Shown: piece after piece, positions 1 to 13,919 of the stretch
Layout of the letters: each line of letters starts with the position of its first letter
How positions within the stretch are numbered: the stretch's first letter is position 1
From: Tulasnella sp. 424
Lineage: Eukaryota; Basidiomycota; Agaricomycetes; Cantharellales; Tulasnellaceae
DNA length: 64,000 nucleotides
Assembly: GCA_019633425.1 (NCBI GenBank)
Contig: WSUB01000065.1
Location: 143,306 to 207,305, forward strand
Direction of reading: 5' to 3'
Notes under the pieces: generated by a model
The model's input: only the letters and a program-made list of their open reading frames with translations
Told to the model about the DNA's origin: nothing
Databases searched by the model: none
Program-made: the position numbers and the translations under genes

Positions 1-1105
1 GTGAGGAAACTTAGCGATCTGGCCACAGTGACAAGGACGGTCATCGAGGCAGCGGACCAACCCTACGACTACGTCGTGATAACCACCAAAGCCACACCCG
101 ATTTATATCCAACATCCGAATTGGTTGCGCCACTCCTCTCTCCAGATTATAGATACCCGCAACCGATATATGTGCTGGTGCAGAACGGACTGGGGGTTGA
201 AAAGGATCTTCACGCAGCCTTGCAAGAGAGAGAATGGACCAGATCAGCGAGGATCATTACTGGAGCAATCTACATATCGGCAAATAAAATTGGAGACACT
301 GTCTTTCATAGCGACCGTGGTGTAAGTCCGAGCATGGTATAATGTTATCAACCCCGCTATCCTTGACTTAGCATTGCTGTAGCTCGACACTCGGAACCGC
401 TTTCTTGGAAACTTTTACCGGGGCGAAGATGGATCGCTTGCCACCACTTCTTCCCAGGAAGAAAGCTTCCATCGATTGGTGGACTTGCTGAACCAGGGTG
501 GGTGCGAAGTAAAGGCGGACCCTCATCCTCAAGCAGCCAAGTTTCGGAAGAATCTCTGGTAAGTCCCGACAATCAACTCCCACAAACTATTTATAATTAC
601 ATACGAGTTAAAAAATAAACACCGACATTAACAGGAACGCGTCGTTGGTGATGCTGAGCTGCCTCACACGGACGCCGTGTCACACTCTCTTCAGCGACGA
701 ACTTGCTTCCCAAGGTGCTACCAGCACATTGCATACCATCGTGACGGAGCTTATTACCATTGGGAAAGCCTCTGGACACCCATCCGAGTATCTCACCGAC
801 CCTAAACAACTCATCGAATATGGTCGGAAATATCACGAGGGTACCAAGGACTACAAACCGAGCACGCTCTTGGACGTCGAGGCCGGAAGACCTTTTGAGC
901 TCGAGGTCATTCTCGGCGAGGTTGTACGACAAGGGAAGAGATTTAATCTTCCCATACCAACGTGAGTGCAGGGGCTAGCTGTGTGTGATTCAGTTTCTAT
1001 CGATCGAACTCGATCCGCGACCACAGATTGGAGATGATGTACAACACACTGAATATCGTGCAACGACAATTCGTCTTGGCGGCCGCAAAAAAAGTGATAC
1101 AGTAG
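1..1105 (+). CDS. Ketopantoate reductase-like protein, copy 1 (5' end outside window)
   Basis: NADPH-dependent reductase of the ApbA/PanE family, which reduces 2-dehydropantoate to pantoate in pantothenate/CoA synthesis; fungal genomes also carry family members of other, unknown substrate. The window opens inside the N-terminal Rossmann half (YDYVVITTKA, YVLVQNGLGVE). A first intron lies at about 326-379, then an exon with RFLGNFYRGEDG and the KFRKNLW segment, which matches the region of the family's catalytic lysine. An intron ends at 633, followed by the C-terminal helical domain (STLLDVEAGRPFELE, GEVVRQGKRF), a last intron near 962-1026, and a final short exon ending LAAAKKVIQ. The stop is at 1103-1105. 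A near-identical gene lies 2.4 kb downstream. It converges on an alpha-tubulin fragment. Family is clear; true substrate is inferred. Confidence 0.82.
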
Positions 1106-1341
1106 ACCCAGTCGTCTTCCGTTTACGAAAGAAGGGGTCATGTCTGTAGTCAAGTACCTAATCTCGGCCGATGACCAGCACGCCAGCCTGAGGGAGTAAA
1201 GCGTTTAGATAGAAATTAGAGGATACCTTTGGCCATTGCAATCGAGTGCGCGAGAAGAGAAGGTAGAACAGCCCGAAATAGAGGGTAATGTAACAAGAAA
1301 ATCAAGGAAACATCACCCCCGAACCCGAACAACGAGGTTAT

Positions 1342-1710
1342 CTAGTATTCATCTTCGGCCTCACCCTCCTCGTCGACGGAGTTGGTGGCAACATACCGTA
1401 ATTACGCTCTAAACCGGCCAAGTCCTCACGAGCCTCGGAAAATTCGCCTTCTCCCATACCCTCTCCGACGTACCAGTGGACGAAAGCACGGTTGGAGTAG
1501 AGGAGGTCGAACTTGGGCCATGCGCTTGAGATGGCGGTGGTGTTGGACAGCATGCACAAGCTTAAGCTGCGCCAAATCACCGCCCGGAACACAAGCTGAG
1601 GCGTTCGTTGTAGATACCAAACTTGAAGCCAGTTGGGCACCAGTACACGAACTGGACGGCCCTCTTGGTCTTGATGGTGCTGGCGGCGTGGTTGACGTCC
1701 CAAGGGATCC
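1342..1710 (-). pseudogene. Alpha-tubulin 3' fragment (tandem-duplication remnant)
   Basis: The minus strand encodes only the last part of alpha-tubulin: segments such as [34 protein letters not shown] and [19 protein letters not shown] are readable, but in more than one frame. Compared with the intact gene at 3,740 it has lost several residues (for example LDH before KFDLLY) and the acidic tail is out of frame. Homology stops abruptly near 1,710, so all upstream exons, including the GTP-binding part, are missing. It lies just after reductase copy 1, exactly as the intact tubulin lies after copy 2, so it marks the end of the duplicated unit. No promoter or start is present; I infer no product. 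Confidence 0.88.
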
Positions 1711-2055
1711 AAAATGTACCGGCAGTTCTTTAGTTCTAAGCCATGTCAATCTCCGTTATTCGGAGCACCAGCTAAGCCCCACCAGTTACTCAGAACCCCG
1801 CGGAACAAGGTCGTTTCTAGGTCCCTAGTCATGTCCAAAGGATGCACACTGTTGAGGAACGATCAGTTCTGTCAATGTTTGTCCGTGTAGAGGGGACACC
1901 AGAGTAAGCGCCCTGCGATTGTCGCGGCCCGCGGCCGGCTTGAGTCGGTTCACTCTTCCGCCAGCCAACCCAGACTCCAGAGTCAATAAACCGCTACCTA
2001 AACAGTAGCGCCAAGGACTTTTCGCCGTACGAAGTACAATAGAGACTCGAACGCC

Positions 2056-3509
2056 ATGACCTGCAACGTACTCTTAATTGGCTATGGAGCAGTAGGCATT
2101 GTCAGTACGTGCCGTTCTGGCCTGTCTGTGGAATGTCCCTCAACTCGATAAATTCACGAATTGCTCTATAGTTGCCTACGCACTCCAGAAGACAGGAAAG
2201 ATAAATGTTACTGCCGTAGCGCGCAGTAATTACCAGACCGTTTGTGAGTCCTCGGGTGTTTCCAACGGGGAAGGAGGCTTGTGGACGACCAGACAGTCTC
2301 CTGACCACCTGGCTTTAGGTGACGGCAAGTTGGTCCTGAAAAGCGAACAATATGGGGATATACATGGACTTAAACCATTACGAGGTGAGGTCGCTGTTAG
2401 CCTTGCGGGACAGTCCCAGTAGGCGAGGAAACTTAGCGATCTGGCCGCAGTGACAAGGACAGTCACCGAGGCAGCGGACCAACCCTACGATTACGTCGTG
2501 ATCACCACAAAGGCGTTACCCGAATTATACCCAACATCTGAGTTGGTTGCGCCGCTCCTATCCTCGGATTATAAATATCCGCAACCGATGTATGTGCTGA
2601 TGCAGAACGGACTGGGAGTTGAAAAGGATCTTCACGCAGCCTTGCAAGAGAAAGAAAGCACCAGATCTGCGAGGATCATCACTGGAGCAATCAATATAAC
2701 GACCAATATAAATGGAGATACTGTCTTCCATAGCGGCTATGATGTAAGTCCAAGCATGGTGTAATGCTATCAACCCCACTACCCTTGACTTATGTAGCCT
2801 TGCTGTCGGCCCAGAACCGCTTTCTTGGAAACTTTTACCGGGGCGAAGATGGATCGCTTACCACCACTCCTTCCCACGAAGAGAGCTTCCATCGACTGGT
2901 GGACTTGCTGAACCAGGGTGGGTGCGGAGCAAAGGCGGATCCTCATCCTCAAGCAGCCAAGTTTCGGAAGAATCTCTGGTAAGTCTAGACAATTACTTCC
3001 TATAAACCACTTATATACAACTCGAAAAAAAAACCCACCGACATTAACAGGAACGCGTCAATGGCGATGATGAGTTGCCTCACACGAACGCCGTGTGACG
3101 CTTTCTTCAGCGACGAACTTGCCTGTCAAGGTGCTACCAGCACATTGCATACCATCACAACGGAACTTCTCGCTATCGGAAAAGCCTCTGGGCACCCATC
3201 TGAGTATATCTCCGATCCCACACAGCTCCTCGAATCTTATCGGAAATATCACCTCAATACCGCGGGTTACAAACCGAGCACGCTCTTGGACGTCGAGGCC
3301 GGAAGACCATTTGAGCTCGAGGCCATTCTCGGCGAGGTTGTGCGACAAGGGAAGAGGTTTAATGTTCCCATACCAACGTGAGTGTAGGGGCTAGCTGTGA
3401 TCCAGTTTTTATTGATTTAAACTCGATCCGCGACCACAGGTTGGAGATGATGTACAACACGCTGAATATTGTACAACGACAGCTCGTCTTGGCAGTTGTA
3501 AACAAGTGA
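2056..3509 (+). CDS. Ketopantoate reductase-like protein, copy 2
   Basis: Complete paralogue of the gene at the left edge. The ATG at 2,056 begins MTCNVLLIGYGAVGI, which contains the GxGxxG dinucleotide-binding loop of a Rossmann fold, so the start is secure. An intron (about 2,106-2,170) separates it from AYALQKTGKINVTAVARSNY. The following exons repeat copy 1: YDYVVITTKA, VLMQNGLGVEKDL, RFLGNFYRGEDG, KFRKNLW, then STLLDVEAGRPFELEA and GEVVRQGKRF. The last exon after the intron near 3,381-3,438 is shorter than in copy 1 and ends at TGA 3,507-3,509, because the C-terminus has diverged. Introns sit in the same places in both copies. It converges on alpha-tubulin with a 230-nt spacer. Role as pantoate synthesis enzyme is inferred from the family. 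Confidence 0.86.
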
Positions 3510-3739
3510 TCCAGTAGACTTAGTCGTCTTTCACTTACGAATGAAGGGGTCACGTCTGCAGTCAAGGCACGCAATCTCGGCAGGTGTGACCAGCCCACAC
3601 CATAGAGTAAAGTTGAGATAGAAAGGATATCTTTGACCATTAAGTGCGAGAAGAGAAAGTAGAACAGCGTGAAGTAGAGGGTAAACGTAACAGGAAAATC
3701 AAGGAAACATCACCCCCGAACCCGAACACCGGAGGTTAT

Positions 3740-5825
<2,086 letters not shown>

Positions 5826-8800
5826 ATGCTGGTCTTCACACCCCTCGCAGGCAGTGGACGCTCAGACCAGACCCGCCCGCTATGCTACCTCCTTACCATC
5901 GATGATGTGAATATTTTACTGGATTGCGGGTCGTTCCCACCTGGGACTCCAACGGACAAAACCGATGCGTATTATTCTGCCCTTAAGCAGTATGTGCGAC
6001 CTGAGCGCCAACTCCCCTTCTTTGGACTAACTAAGCGCGAATTTTAGACAGGCTCCGAACGTAGATTTGGTCCTGTTTTCTCATGGAGATACGGCGCACC
6101 TCGGGCTCTACCCTTACGCGCATGCCAAATGGAAGCTAACCGCCCCGGCATATGCCTCAATCCCTGTTCAGGCAATGGGGAGAATGGCGGTGACGGAAGA
6201 GCTAAAGGATCTGGCTTTGGAAGAACAAGTACTCCCACCAACTGATACCTCAGCAGAAGGCGAGGAATCTTATACGGAGAAGTACGTCGCGACACCGCAC
6301 GAAATTCTCGAAGCCTTTGACGCTGTCAGCACGCTGCGCTACTCGGAACCCATCCACCTTGGAGGTACGTCACAAAATACGCAATATTAGCACGCTTAAC
6401 GCTCACTTTTATTCTGGGAAGGGAAATGCCAGGGGATTACGATTACTCCGTATTCCGCTGGTCACACCCTGGGGGGAACAATCTGGAAGATTCGGTCGCC
6501 ATCTTCTGGGACCATTGTCTACGCGGTCGACATGAATCACACCAAAGAGCGCCACCTGGACGGGACTGTTATTCTCCGTGCGTCAGCAGGTGGTGGGGTT
6601 TTCGAGGGACTCGCACGTCCAGATCTCCTCATTACGGATGCCGATCGCGCACTCACGGTCAGCGCACGCCGCAAAGACAGAGATACCGCGTTTTTGGGTG
6701 GGCATTATTTTTGTGAATGCTCTCGACTTACAGGACTGACTATTTTTTAACTCTAGATCTCATCGCCACGACCATCCGAACCTCCCATTCCGTCCTTATC
6801 CCCTGCGATCCGTCCACTCGTATCCTCGAACTTCTTGTCCTCCTCGACCAGTACTGGTCTTTCCAAAAACTTGATACACCTATCTGTCTCGTGAGTCAAA
6901 CGGGTCAGGAGATGCTGGCATATGTGCGGAGTATGGTCGAATGGATGGGCGGGACAGTGTCAAAAGATGAGGGTGCAGAAATCGACACATCTAAAACAGG
7001 GAGGAAGCGAAGGCGAGATGAGGAGGAAGATGAAACTGCTGTGGGGCCGATGTCACTTCGCTTCAGGTAATAGAATCCTACCTGAGAGGTGCCAGAAATG
7101 CTTACATCATCTTCGCCTCAGACACGTCCAGTTCTTTAACGATGCTCGGTCGTTTTTGGCTACCAATCAACCGGAAGAACCCAAAGTCATATTGGCCGTT
7201 CCGTACAATATGGCATACGGGCCTTCGCGGAAAATCTTTACCGAAATCGCATCTGACGCCGGTAACTTGGTAGTCCTGCCTTCAATGGGGGAGCCCGGAA
7301 CCCTCTCCCATGAGCTGTTCGCTATGTGGAACGACAGACAAACGGAGGCGGATAAGTGGGGCAAAGGCAAGGTCGGCGATGTCGCTCGTATACGGGAGGA
7401 GCTCTCGATTACGGTTTGTCATTCGTATATGCGATATAGGGGTGGAGAGTTAACATTGCCCCGATTTTCCAGCTGAATTCGAAAGTTCCGTTGACCGGAC
7501 AAGAACTGGAAGATTTCAACGCTCGAGAGCAAGAGAGGGTAGCAAAAGAGCGTGAAGCTGCCCAGCGGGCGGCACTTGCCCGATCACAGCAGCTCCTGGA
7601 GGCAGACGAGGGTGATAGCGGAGATGACACGGATTCAGATGAGGATGATGACGAAATGGCAGTTGATCACGCATTACGTGGTGACTCGGATGATGATATG
7701 GACCAAGAGATCGATCCAGTTGCCAAACGACGCGGTGGTTCATCTATGGGTCATGATTGGGCTATGGACGACGCGGACTCGGCTCGCCATCTCTCTTTTG
7801 ACATCTATCTCAAAGGAAACGTCTCCAAGGCTGCATCCTTCTTCAAAACTACCTCTGGGGCTACCCAGCGCTTTAGGATGTATCCTTACGTGGAAAAGGG
7901 TGGGCTGAAGCGAAAGGTCGATGAGTTTGGCGAAACACTGGATGTTGGAATGTGGCTGAGGCGTGGGCGTGCACTGGACGAGGACGCCGAGAGTGAAGAG
8001 GTCAAAGAAGCCAAAAGAAGGAAACGAGAGGAGGAAGAAGCTAAAGTGAGCATTCCGGGGTTTTCCGGGCCCCTCGTGTTTGCTGACCAGGCTTCATAAC
8101 CAACAACAGAAAGCACCACCAGAGCCTCCATCCAAGTTCGTTTCAGAGGAAGTTCAAGTAAGGGTTGACTGTCAACTTGCCTTCATCGATCTCGAGGGTC
8201 TCAACGATGGGCGAGCGGTGAAGACGATCGTTCCACAGGTCAACCCACGAAGAATGGTGATTAAGAAGCGTTTATGAGCTAAACGCGGCACTTACGACTT
8301 GGCATTTTAGATCATTGTGCATGCACCTAGTGAAGCCACCGACGCTCTAGTGGCGAGCTGCGCGTCCATTCGTGCAATGACACAGCAGATCTTCACTCCC
8401 GCCGTCGGTGAGACTGTAACCATTGGCCAGCGGACAAACACGTTCTCCATCGCACTGGCAGACTCGCTTCTAGCATCCTTGAAGTTATCCAAAGTGGGTG
8501 CAATCGCATGGTCGGTATCACAGCTCACTGACTTGTGGGCTACAGTTCGAGGATAGCGAGATGGCGTTTTTGTCCGGCAAGGTTCCAGCTCACGGCGCGT
8601 CATCCATCCCTGTCCTTGAGCCTCTATCGTCGACCAGCCATCCTTTGCGCCTAGCAACTCCGCAAGCGGACGAAGCAAAACAGACTCGATTCAGTGTTGC
8701 ATCGTTGCCACGGACGACCATGATTGGCGACCTGAAGCTCACGGCTCTCCGATCGCGGCTGACTGCCTTGGGTCTTTCGGCCGAGTTTGCCGGTGAAGGT

Positions 8801-8962
8801 GTCCTTCTCTGCAGTGGTGGAGGTGTTGGGGATTTGGAGCAAACCGTTGCAGTCAAGAAGACCGGTCGGGGAAGGATTTCACTGGAAGGGTCTACCGGCG
8901 ACGTCTACTTCACTGTGAGGGACGAAATTTATGCCCTGCATGCTGTCGTATCACAACCATAG
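5826..8962 (+). CDS. CFT2: Cleavage and polyadenylation factor subunit CPSF100/Cft2
   Basis: Subunit of the nuclear mRNA 3'-end cleavage and polyadenylation factor, partner of the CPSF73/Ysh1 endonuclease. The N-terminus MLVFTPLAG, with DDVNILLDCG, starts a metallo-beta-lactamase fold. The metal-binding site that reads HxHxDH in CPSF73 is LFSHGDTAHLGL here, so the ligands are missing, as known for CPSF100. ITITPYSAGHTLGGTIWKI, VYAVDMNHTKERHLDG and ARPDLLITDADRAL are family motifs, followed by the beta-CASP region. A low-complexity acidic stretch (DEGDSGDDTDSDEDDDE, about 7,605-7,660) precedes the C-terminal domain (FTPAVGETVTIGQRTN, ALADSLLASLKLSK, FEDSEMAFLSGKV). Several short introns are evident. 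It ends HAVVSQP at 8,962 and converges on MET6. Confidence 0.94.
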
Positions 8963-9336
8963 CTTTTGTTGTATTTATCTGTCTAAAGCTGGGACCTTTT
9001 CCCATTGTCATTACTATTCAAGGGTAGTAAACGCACGTTTCCTTTGACGAGATGCAAAACATTCGCAACGATCAGAGCGCGCATGATTTCCACTTTGCAA
9101 ACTTCAATTGGGATGTTGAGATCCAATGCTACATGTCGACTAACTTTACAATGGGGGGAAAGAAAAAAATGATGAATGACGGTTTGTTGAGTGAACCGCC
9201 GAACAAGACGTTGAGTGAAGGACAGACGCAATGCGATGAAAATGAACAGGAAAAGAACCCCAAGAACCAAGACAACGACCCCAATCAAGATTACTGCCGA
9301 GCTGTTGAGAGCGCATCGGCAGAACCGAGAAGGCAT

Positions 9337-12106
9337 TTAAGGCCATTCCTTGCGAGCCCAGCGGGCAGCCTCGACGACGTTCTTCAAGGATTCTAAAATT
9401 ACGCCAAATTCATCAGTGTAACGTTCAAGCCATGGTTGGTTGAAGCTAGCTCACCCTTGGTCTCCTTCCATTGACGAGTCTTGAGACCACAGTCGGGGTT
9501 GACGAAGAGATAGTCCGGGCTGATGAGAGTCAACATGTCCTTGATGCGGTCCTTGATCTCCTGCTCGCTGGGGACACGAGGAGAGTGGATATCGTAGACA
9601 CCGGGGCCGATGTAATTCTTGTAGCCGAATTCCTGGAAGGCAGAAAGGAGCTTCATGTCGCTCTTGGAGGCTTCAATCGAGATGACGTCGGCGTCGAGAC
9701 GCTGGATCGAAGGGAAGATGTCGTTGAAGTCGGAGTAGCAGAAGTGAGAGTGAGTTTGAGTCTTGTCCTGAACACCAGCAGTGGCCAAGCGGAAGGAATC
9801 GACAGCCCAGGTGAGGTAGGCGTCCCAATCCTTGCGGCGGAGGGGCAGCTGAAATCAAGAATGGTTAGTCCAGGGTGATGGTTTCGGGGGGAAGGTAAAG
9901 TTCGACTTACACCCTCACGAATGGCAGGCTCGTCGACCTGGATGGCCTTGATATCAGCGGCTTCGAGGTCAATGACTTCGTCACGAAGAGCCAAAGCGAG
10001 CTGCTTGGACTGGATCTCGCGGGAAACGTCGACACGAGGGAAAGACCAGTTCAAAATGGTGACAGGACCGGTCAACATTCCCTTCATTGGCTGCTTGGTG
10101 ATGCTCTGGGCATAGCTGCTCCACTTGACGGTCATGGGAGCGGAACGGCTGACGTCGGAGACGACGATCGGGGGTCGGACGTATCTGAAAAGGATGAAAT
10201 CAGCGAAATGCCCCGAGGGACATCTACGAGGGGTACATACCGGCTGCCGTAGCTCTGGACCCAACCGTGTTGAGTGAAGACGAAACCGTTGAGCAGTTCA
10301 CCAAAGTATTGGACCATGTCGTTTCGCTCAGGCTCGCCGTGGACCAGCAGATCAAGACCGACGTCCTCTTGGAACTTGACGACTTCCTGGATCTCCTTCT
10401 TGATGAACTCGTCATACTGCTCAGTGGTGAGTTCGCCCTTGCCGAGTTTGAGACGAGCCTGTCGGATCTCCTTGGTTTGCTATTGGCAAAGGTGGAGTCA
10501 GAAATAAGGTCTAAGTGCCGTAAACGGGGTCATCATGAACTTACCGGGAAGGAACCAATGGTAGTGGTGGGGAACTTGGGAAGTTTAAGAGCCTTTTGGG
10601 CAGCAGCACGGGCTGGGAAGGGACTCTTCCTGTTGAGGTCATCGGGGGTGATGGCAGCGACGCGCTTGCGGACGGTGTCGTCGGAGTTCTTTTCGAAGTC
10701 ACGACGTTTTTTGATGGATTGGATGTTGGCCTCCAAAGCCTTGGCGACTTCGGCATCCTGCGAGCCAGAGAGAGCAGCGGCGATGGTGGCAACCTCGCCA
10801 GCCTTCTCAGTAGCGTAGGAGAACCAGTCCTTCTGTTCTTCGGTCAACTTGGTCTCAGAGGCAAGGGTGACGGGGGTGTGGAGGAGGGAAGAGGAGGTGG
10901 CGACGATGACGCGATCTTCGCCGAGGATATCGATTGCCTTGCGACCGAGCTGGATGGAGTGGTTGAAGTCGTTCTTCCAGATGTTTCGGCCAGAAACGAG
11001 ACCAAGGGAGAGGATGATCTTGGTGTCTTTGATGGCTTTGGCGACGTCCTCGAGCTGACCGGGCTCACGGTCGAGGTCGATGTGCAAGCCGGCAATGGGG
11101 AGCTTGGCAACATAGTCGACGTTGGACTCGAGGCGACCGAAGTAAGTGGTCAACACGATTTTGGGGGCAACAGCAGCGAGCTTGGTGTAAGCCTCGGTGT
11201 ACTGAGGTCCGAGGTCTGCAGCACGGTCCAAGACAAGGATAGGCTCGTCAACCTGGACCCATTCAGCACCGGCCTCCTTCAATTCGCGGAGGAGCTGCTC
11301 GTAAATTGGGAGCAGCTTTTTGAGGAGAGAGATGGGTTGGAACCCTGGTTGAGCGCTCCTGGAAGGCTTGCCGAGAACGAGGAAGGAGATCGGGCCGAGG
11401 ATGACGGGGCGGGTGTTGATGCCAGCTTCCTTGGCCTCCTTGTAGGCTTTGAGAGGCTTGTTGAAGTTCAGCTTGAAGTCGGTCGCGTCGTTGAACTCGG
11501 GGACGACGTAGTGGTAGTTGGAGTCAAACCTACACAGAAAGAAGAATCATAAGACATTGGAATATGCAATGCATTACATCGTGCCATAGGGATAGTCACT
11601 CACCACTTCTTCATCTCAGAGGCGGGGACGTCGACGCCGTCGGCTTGCCTGCCACGGCCCATGGCGAAATAAACATCGAGAGGGGAGAGCCCGAGGTTCT
11701 GGTAACGCGAAGGGATGACGTTGAAAGCAGCGGATTGGTCGAGAACGTGGTCGTAAAAAGTGAACTCTCCGCTGTAGACGCGTCATAGGGGTCAGGTGAG
11801 GCTCGACGTCGACGGGAAGTGCTTAATTGGGTGACTTGCCTAGGGATGTAGTCGACGCCCTTGGACTTGACGCTGGTCCAGGACTGCTTGCGGATTTCAA
11901 CAGCGACCTTCTCAAGGTCCTCAGCAGAGCTCTTGTTTGCCCAGTATGACTCGACTGCAAACTTGATCTCGCGCTTCGGGCCTGGATTGGCGAAGCAGGC
12001 CAAGTCAAAGTCAGCTCGAGTTGCCGGCGGTCAAAATTGCAACGATCGGAAACGCAACGGCCAACGCACCGATACGAGGGAAACCGAGAACACTGGAGGA
12101 AACCAT
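9337..12106 (-). CDS. MET6: Cobalamin-independent methionine synthase (MetE/Met6)
   Basis: Transfers a methyl group from 5-methyltetrahydropteroyl-glutamate to homocysteine to make methionine in the cytosol. Exon 1 is only [13 protein letters not shown] (start 12,106), joined across a 5' intron to [22 protein letters not shown], the standard MetE N-terminus. The C-terminal catalytic half carries the zinc-site motifs [32 protein letters not shown] and [11 protein letters not shown], which hold the His, Cys, Glu and Cys ligands. [13 protein letters not shown] is also typical. The last exon, after an intron near 9,395-9,457, reads [18 protein letters not shown] with a stop at 9,337-9,339. About seven short introns are implied. 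Codon use is strongly GC-biased at third positions, which produces long empty antisense reading frames over 10,267-11,552. Confidence 0.95.
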
Positions 12107-12541
12107 TTTGGACTTTTGAGAGAAAAGACGAGATGAGAAAGAGGAGGGGAGGGAGACGAACTCTGAGGAGAGGGAGAAGCGGGGGCGCGGTATTTGTAGT
12201 ATGGTGCAGAAGCAGGAACGTGACGCGAGATCAGATTTGAAGATTGCGCGATGAAGCAAATTGCCCCCAAGCCGTAACGGCATCACCCACACCTTGAGGC
12301 TGAAGCTTCGCGATTAGGTCAAGACGCCGAATCAAAAAGAAGCTCAATAGGTTGGGGGGTGAAGTCGTTGAACACACGCGTCTCAAGAATCGCGCCCCAA
12401 ACTCTGCGAATTCAAGGGTCTTCAGCTGTCCGGTAAATTAACAATACAGATCCAATATCCGTGAACCGTAGGAATACAAGGTATCAAAAGATGCCGAACG
12501 GGATAAGCAAGCGTAGAGCGATGGGCTTGGCAGGGATGAAC

Positions 12542-13919
12542 TTAGGAAATTTGCTCGACGGTGAGCGTTGCCCGACGATCCCAAGGATGCACTAGCGTCG
12601 TGTCGGCCTTGCGGTCTAGCTTCATATCACGATAAGGAACCCAAACCTTCAAATCCACGTAAATGTACGCCATTGATCAATGAAAGAAGACATTAAAAGA
12701 ACTCACCCGGGTGGAGCAGCCCACCGCGATCGCCGACGTGAAGCAATCCATCTGAATCTCGTCATCTTCCTCGTCTTCACCCGCAGCGGCCTTCCATACG
12801 ATCTCGAGTTGGTTCGTATGGGGGTTGTGCTTGTAACTCTGCTCCAATTTTCATTTAAGCGATAGCCCAGCTCGAATAACCAGACCACCACGGACCTCTA
12901 CAGCCTGAGCGCACCGTGCCAACTCGACTCCAAAATACGCGCGTTCCCCTAGCTTCGGCACGTTCACCCGGATAGAGTCTGGGTAGACGTCGATAACTGT
13001 GGCTTTGTAGTTGTACAGCTCCTGCGTAGATGATGGTGGCGGAGGAGAAGCACTTGGCCTTGCAAGCATTTTGGCGACCTCGGCTTCGTCCGTGCCGGAA
13101 GCCGCACTCAAGACTTCGATTATTTCAGTTTCGTCGTCGGAATCGTCGTCTATGATTATATAACCATCATCGTCTTCGTGATATGCTGGCTGTATCTGCG
13201 AGCCGCTGGGTACCGATAGATCGATTCGTTGTGGGTTTCCAGGTAATCTTGAAAAACGCGCAGATTAGCGCCTGGTCATTGACTCCGAAAATGATACACA
13301 GACGTACCTCTGCGCCACAACCAGGCAGCCCTCTTCAATAAGTGGCGTAAAGATCTTCTCTATCCACGGCTCGAGTTGCGATTTGTTCGCATCTTGTCGA
13401 AGACCGTGAACCATGGCTTCGAACCTGTCGGCCGTTGACTTGGAGGTAGGACTGAGCGCAAGACCTATTCGGAAGCCCAGCATGGAGAATACAGCGTTGG
13501 ATCTCACACAGCCACTTAGGTGACCTGAACTACCGTCAAGGTCAGTGTTGAGGGTGGTTGAGCTCCCAAGACAGCACATACATTGTTCGGGTCCAGCGAC
13601 GCTGGCCATACATGCGTCGTAAAATCTTGAACACCATACTCCCAAGGTAGTAGTTTAGCCATAGATCTCCTTGGAACTCCATCTCCTTAAAGTCCTCCCC
13701 TGTTCCGAGCCTCACCCGATTGAGGTTGGCTCCGTCCAAGATATCGGGTGTTGCCGGCAACACCATCGTGTTGATGAACCGTACGAGTCTCTGAGTTACA
13801 GCTGATCCCTTCACTTGGAAAGCCTCCGAACGTCCGCCGGGGAGGTACACCACCACGGTCTCGGCCAGCTTCTTATCTAACATGCTCAAGTGAAGTTGTT
13901 TCGGACGGTCGCGCTTCAT
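12542..13919 (-). CDS. Single-domain RNase III-like protein with acidic C-terminal extension
   Basis: Exon 1 (start 13,919) begins MKRDRPKQLHLSMLDKKL and contains MEFQGDLWLNYYLGSMVF (residues 80-97), which aligns with the RNase III signature EFLGDAVL and keeps its Glu and Asp. After a short intron, SGHLSGCVRSNAVFSMLGF and STADRFEAMVHGL match the later RNase III helices, keeping Asp and Glu of the ADxFEA motif. All four catalytic acids therefore appear present. The next exon adds a Pro/Ser and acidic linker (DDDGYIIIDDDSDDETEIIE) and a segment YNYKATVIDVYPDSIRVNV that I do not recognise; no clear dsRNA-binding domain is visible. The splice into SYKHNPHTNQLEIVWKAA (near 12,840-12,895) is uncertain. 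The final exon reads VWVPYRDMKLDRKADTTLVH and ends at 12,542. A mitochondrial ribosomal-protein-like role is an alternative. Confidence 0.62.

Noticed and set aside
6067..6110. Missing metallo-beta-lactamase ligands in Cft2 as a sign of a damaged gene
   Set aside because: Loss of these ligands is normal for CPSF100/Cft2, the catalytically inactive partner of CPSF73.
10267..11552. Long plus-strand open frames (183 and 318 codons) opposite MET6
   Set aside because: They are antisense shadows caused by strong third-position GC bias of MET6; their translations are low-complexity Gly/Val/Glu runs with no domain.
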